Of a DNA stretch of 9,193 nucleotides, positions 6,355-9,193 are shown one piece after another. The notes beneath the pieces were generated by a model that worked only from the letters and a program-made list of their open reading frames with translations, did not search any database and was not told the origin of the DNA. Origin of the DNA: JANYGA01 sp043743145 (GTDB lineage Bacteria; Vulcanimicrobiota; Vulcanimicrobiia; Vulcanimicrobiales; Vulcanimicrobiaceae). A program made the position numbers and the translations under genes. Location of the stretch: assembly GCA_043743145.1 (NCBI GenBank), contig JAYTXC010000235.1, positions 1 through 9,193 of the forward strand, read 5' to 3'. Within the stretch, counting starts at the first letter, position 1; the number at the start of each line of letters is the position of its first letter.

Positions 6355-8169
6355 CGTCTTCGGCAGCTCCGCGGATACGTTCGATGCGCTTTCGACACGC
6401 GGCGCCGGAGCGCGGCGCAATTGTAATCCGACGTCACGTAGTGAAACGTCGGGGACCGCCGCCGGCGCTTCCATCATCAGATCGCGCGCGACTTGGTTTT
6501 TCGGGAAGGCGATGACGTCGCGAATCGATGTCTCGCCACACGCGAGCATCGCGAGACGATCGATGCCCCACGCCATGCCCCCGTGCGGCGGCGCGCCATA
6601 GCGCAGTGCCTCCATAAAAAACCCGAAGCGATCTTCGATAATCGCATCGGAGAGCCCGAAAACTTCGAAGATCCGCTTTTGGAACACGACATCGTGGATG
6701 CGGATCGAGCCACTTCCGAGTTCGAACCCGTTGAGTACGAGATCGTAGTGTTGCGCGCGCATCGCCAGCGGATCGCTTTCGATCAGCGCTTCCTGTCCCG
6801 CGAGCGGCGCCGTAAACGGGTGGTGCGTCGGGGCGATCGCACCGGTCTCGGTATCGCGTTCGAAGAGTGGGAAATCGACGATCCAACAGAATGCGAACGT
6901 CGCGGGATCGCGTAGCTGTACCCGATCCGCAACGTGCAGCCGGAGCTTGCCCGCCACATCGGTTACGAGCGAACGTTCGCCCGCAACCAGCAAAATTGCA
7001 TCGCCGACTTCGGCGCTGCAAAGTTCGCGAAGCTTCGTCACCGTCGCATCGTCGAGCAGTTTCGCTATCGACGATTTCCACCCATCGACCGCGAAGGTCA
7101 CGTAGATGAGCCCGCCTGCACCGAAAAGCTTCGCCGTCTCCGTGAGCGCATCGAAATCGCGCCGTGACAGCGCCGCGCCGCCGGGATACCGCACCGCAGC
7201 CATGCGGCTCGTGGGATTGCTCACGTGATCCTTGAGAAAATTGATCGACGTTCCGGCGAAGGCGTCATCGACGTCGCAGAGTTCGAGGCCGAAGCGCAGG
7301 TCGGGTTTATCGATGCCGAAGCGCCGCATCGCATCGACGTGCGCGATGCGCGGAATCGGTTGCGCGATCTCGCGCCCGAGCGCGGCTTTCCAGACGTGAA
7401 CGATGCACGCTTCCATGATCGCCATGATGTCTTCTTCATCGACGAAGGACATCTCGACGTCGAGTTGCGTGAATTCCGGTTGCCGATCTGCGCGCGAATC
7501 TTCGTCGCGGAAACAACGCGCGATCTGCATGTAGCGGCCGAGGCCACCGATCATTAAGATCTGCTTGAGCAATTGCGGCGATTGCGGCAACGCGTAGAAC
7601 GACCCGGGGTGCACGCGACTGGGCACGAGAAAATCGCGCGCGCCTTCGGGCGTCGATTTGATCAGGACGGGTGTCTCGATTTCGAGAAAATCGCGCGCGT
7701 CGAAAAAATCTCGCATCGCTTTGACGATTTTGTGCCGCACCGTGAGATTATGCTGCAATCGCGGTCGACGCAGATCGAGATACCGATACTTCAGTCGTAA
7801 ATTTTCATCGACTTCGCCTTCGACGTTGACGGGAAACGGCGGCGTAAGCGAGCGTGAGAGCACCGCGAGCGACGCGACGCCGAGTTCGACGGTTCCCGTT
7901 GCGAGGTTGGCGTTTTCGGTGCCCGCGGGGCGCGCGCGAACTTCGCCCGCGACGTCGATCACGTCTTCGTTGCGCAGCGACTGCGCGAGTTCGAACGTCG
8001 TAGCGTCGGCGGGATCGAAGACGATCTGCGTGATGCCGTCGCGATCGCGGACGTCGATGAAGACGAGCCCGCCGTGGTCGCGGCGACGGTTGACCCACCC
8101 GCGCAAGCGCACGGGCGTGCCGATATGCGCGGTGCCGATCGCACCGCACGAAACTGCCGTGGCGCTCAA
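6352..8169 (-). CDS. aspS: Aspartate-tRNA ligase, bacterial type, probably non-discriminating (Asp/Asn)
   Basis: The product has 605 aa, near the usual bacterial AspRS length of about 590. It charges tRNA with aspartate in the cytoplasm. Domains in order are an N-terminal OB-fold anticodon-binding domain (residues 15-105, GWVNRRRDHGG), motif 1 (FLEIETPVL, 161-169), the QSPQLLKQ loop (196-203), motif 2 (RCFRDEDSR around 218-226 to QLDVEMSF), a GAD insertion with FGAGGLIYVTF, and motif 3 (GMAWGIDRLAML, about 531-542). His32 and Gly83 correspond to the His31/Gly82 pair that lets Pseudomonas aeruginosa AspRS also charge tRNA-Asn, so a GatCAB amidotransferase is expected elsewhere in the genome. 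The start is TTG at 8169, overlapping the upstream TGA as TTGA and preceded by GGAGAG three bases before it. The frame is open further upstream, but that part is the glycosyltransferase read out of frame. Confidence 0.96.
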   Translation of the reverse strand: MSATAVSCGAIGTAHIGTPVRLRGWVNRRRDHGGLVFIDVRDRDGITQIVFDPADATTFELAQSLRNEDVIDVAGEVRARPAGTENANLATGTVELGVASLAVLSRSLTPPFPVNVEGEVDENLRLKYRYLDLRRPRLQHNLTVRHKIVKAMRDFFDARDFLEIETPVLIKSTPEGARDFLVPSRVHPGSFYALPQSPQLLKQILMIGGLGRYMQIARCFRDEDSRADRQPEFTQLDVEMSFVDEEDIMAIMEACIVHVWKAALGREIAQPIPRIAHVDAMRRFGIDKPDLRFGLELCDVDDAFAGTSINFLKDHVSNPTSRMAAVRYPGGAALSRRDFDALTETAKLFGAGGLIYVTFAVDGWKSSIAKLLDDATVTKLRELCSAEVGDAILLVAGERSLVTDVAGKLRLHVADRVQLRDPATFAFCWIVDFPLFERDTETGAIAPTHHPFTAPLAGQEALIESDPLAMRAQHYDLVLNGFELGSGSIRIHDVVFQKRIFEVFGLSDAIIEDRFGFFMEALRYGAPPHGGMAWGIDRLAMLACGETSIRDVIAFPKNQVARDLMMEAPAAVPDVSLRDVGLQLRRAPAPRVESASNVSAELPKT

Positions 8170-9068
8170 GCGCTCTCCAATGCGTCCTTGACGCCGCTCA
8201 AATAGTGAAACTGATACACGATATTGCGCGCGAGGCCGGGTTTGGACGCACCGACGCGTTCGAGCGTTGCAAGCAACTTCGGTTGCTTTTTCACGACGTC
8301 GTGCAAGACGAGCGAGAGCGGTGTCATCCCGAGATTGGCCTTCACGCCAAACGTGGAATGTTTGCGATAGAAACGCACCGTCGAGCGACCGGCGAGTTCC
8401 ATCTTTTGCTTCTGCTCCGCGTAAGGCACCGGATGCCAGTGGTAATCGATCGCTTTGGGTTCGTAGACGATCGTGAGACCCGCATCTTGCAGCCGATAGC
8501 CGAGCTCGAGATCTTCGTGCCCGTAACCCGTGAAATTTTCGTCGAACCGACCGACGCGATCGAGATCGCGTTTCTTCACCGACGCGTTGCCCGTGAGAAA
8601 GTAGAGCCACGACAATTTGCGCCGCGCCATCGGGTGCAACGGTCGGCGCTCTTCGGGCTGATCGCGCAAGCGCTCGTACTCCGCGAATGAGTTGACCTGG
8701 AGTTCCATCCCAACGACGGCGACCTTCGAGCCATCGCGGTGATGTGCGAGGTGGAGTGCGAGCAGATCTTGCGACGCGATGATATCGGCATCGGTGAACA
8801 TCACGACTGCGCCGCGCGCGGCTTCGACGCCGGCGTTGCGCGCCATGGCACGACCATTGTAAGGACCGGGTAGATGGCGCACGCGCGAGTGCTCGCGCGC
8901 GACTTCCGCCAAGTATTCTGCCGTCCCATCGTCCGAATGCGAATCCGCGACCACGATTTCGTACCGGTCGGCCGCGAGCGTCTGCGAGAGCAGCGACGGG
9001 ATGACGTGGCGCAGTGTATCGAGCCGGTTATAGGTCGGGATGACGACGGTCAGATCGAGATCGTTCAT
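8166..9068 (-). CDS. Family 2 glycosyltransferase with galactosyltransferase-like C-terminal motif
   Basis: The product has 300 aa. It should transfer a sugar from a nucleotide-sugar donor to a growing glycan at the cytoplasmic membrane face. The GT-A fold is visible: strand 1 with VVIPTYNRLDTL (8-19), VADSHSDDGT (40-49), ARNAG (76-80) and the metal-binding DxD as TDAD (Asp93, Asp95). TGNASV (159-164) and GRFDENFTGYGHEDLELGYRL (173-193) form a Glyco_transf_7C-type region, in which Glu185-Asp186 supplies the likely catalytic base. There are no membrane helices. ATG 9068 overlaps the stop of the upstream gene as ATGA, and its own TGA overlaps the aspS start as TTGA, so all three are probably cotranscribed. 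Donor, acceptor and final product (capsule, O-antigen or glycoprotein) cannot be told from sequence. Confidence 0.92.
   Translation of the reverse strand: MNDLDLTVVIPTYNRLDTLRHVIPSLLSQTLAADRYEIVVADSHSDDGTAEYLAEVAREHSRVRHLPGPYNGRAMARNAGVEAARGAVVMFTDADIIASQDLLALHLAHHRDGSKVAVVGMELQVNSFAEYERLRDQPEERRPLHPMARRKLSWLYFLTGNASVKKRDLDRVGRFDENFTGYGHEDLELGYRLQDAGLTIVYEPKAIDYHWHPVPYAEQKQKMELAGRSTVRFYRKHSTFGVKANLGMTPLSLVLHDVVKKQPKLLATLERVGASKPGLARNIVYQFHYLSGVKDALESA
8173..8178 (-). promoter_or_regulatory. Ribosome binding site for the TTG start of aspS
   Basis: GGAGAG on the minus strand ends three bases before the TTG at 8169-8167 (GGAG spacing is five). It lies in the last codons of the glycosyltransferase and supports TTG as the start, since the next alternatives cut into the anticodon-binding domain. 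Confidence 0.6.
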
Positions 9069-9193
9069 GTCCGTTGTAAGAGGCTACCGACTGCGGCGAC
9101 GATATCGTCGCGCGAGGCGGCGAGATCTTCCGGTGCGTCGGTTGCGGGCTTGCGCAAGCACACCGACGGGACGCGATACGGCGACCACTCTTG
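9065..9193 (-). CDS. C-terminal end of an unidentified protein (partial)
   Basis: Forty-two residues and a TGA stop enter from the right edge on the minus strand. The tail contains an EWSPYRVPSVCLRKP segment followed by an Asp/Ala-rich helix (EDLAASRDDIVAAVGSLL). The stop overlaps the glycosyltransferase start as ATGA, which supports a real, cotranscribed gene. By position it could be another glycosyltransferase or polysaccharide-handling enzyme, but the fragment is too short for me to assign a family. Confidence 0.7.
   Translation of the reverse strand, partial: QEWSPYRVPSVCLRKPATDAPEDLAASRDDIVAAVGSLLQRT

Noticed and set aside
8170..8610. Upstream extension of the AspRS frame (about 147 codons)
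   Set aside because: It reads through the glycosyltransferase gene out of frame and is Arg-rich; AspRS homology begins just after the TTG at 8169.
1..9193. CRISPR array, tRNA, rRNA, insertion sequence or defence cassette
   Set aside because: I saw no regularly spaced repeats, transposase or integrase motifs, flanking repeats, cloverleaf-like segments or known defence domains.

Overview
The window is dense, GC-rich bacterial DNA with short gaps, overlapping stop/start codons and free use of GTG and TTG starts. The copper-amine-oxidase-type stalk domain joined to a barrel-like domain, an AspRS with non-discriminating-type residues and a xanthorhodopsin-like rhodopsin suggest an uncultured soil or aquatic phylum. 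Eremiobacterota (WPS-2) is my best guess, but no rRNA or other marker is present to confirm it.

Layout. (1) 1-763, minus: a nearly complete microbial rhodopsin of the xanthorhodopsin/proteorhodopsin group, running off the left edge. It keeps every residue expected of a light-driven outward proton pump, but has Trp where carotenoid-antenna rhodopsins have Gly. (2) 764-1024: the divergent promoter region, with an imperfect palindrome and a third copy of its half-site. (3) 1025-4836, plus: four tightly packed genes (gaps of 1-2 nt) encoding a peptide-type ABC substrate-binding lipoprotein, a C39-like cysteine peptidase, the tRNA methyltransferase TrmL and a family 5 uracil-DNA glycosylase. They end at a probable intrinsic terminator. 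(4) 4907-6334, plus: a secreted protein with a stalk domain, a Pro-rich linker and a predicted outer-membrane beta-barrel. (5) 6332-6354: a perfect inverted repeat containing the stop codons of two convergent genes. (6) 6352-9193, minus: the tail of an unidentified gene, a family 2 glycosyltransferase and aspS, joined by ATGA and TTGA overlaps.

How the genes work together. The rhodopsin would add light-driven proton motive force. The binding protein and C39-like peptidase probably act on peptides, but no permease or ATPase genes are present. TrmL, the glycosylase and AspRS are housekeeping genes in mixed operons. The unidentified gene and the glycosyltransferase look like part of a surface-polysaccharide operon with aspS at its end. 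I see no mobile element, CRISPR array, tRNA, rRNA or recognisable defence system. The points most worth following up are the rhodopsin, its control region and the stalk-barrel protein.
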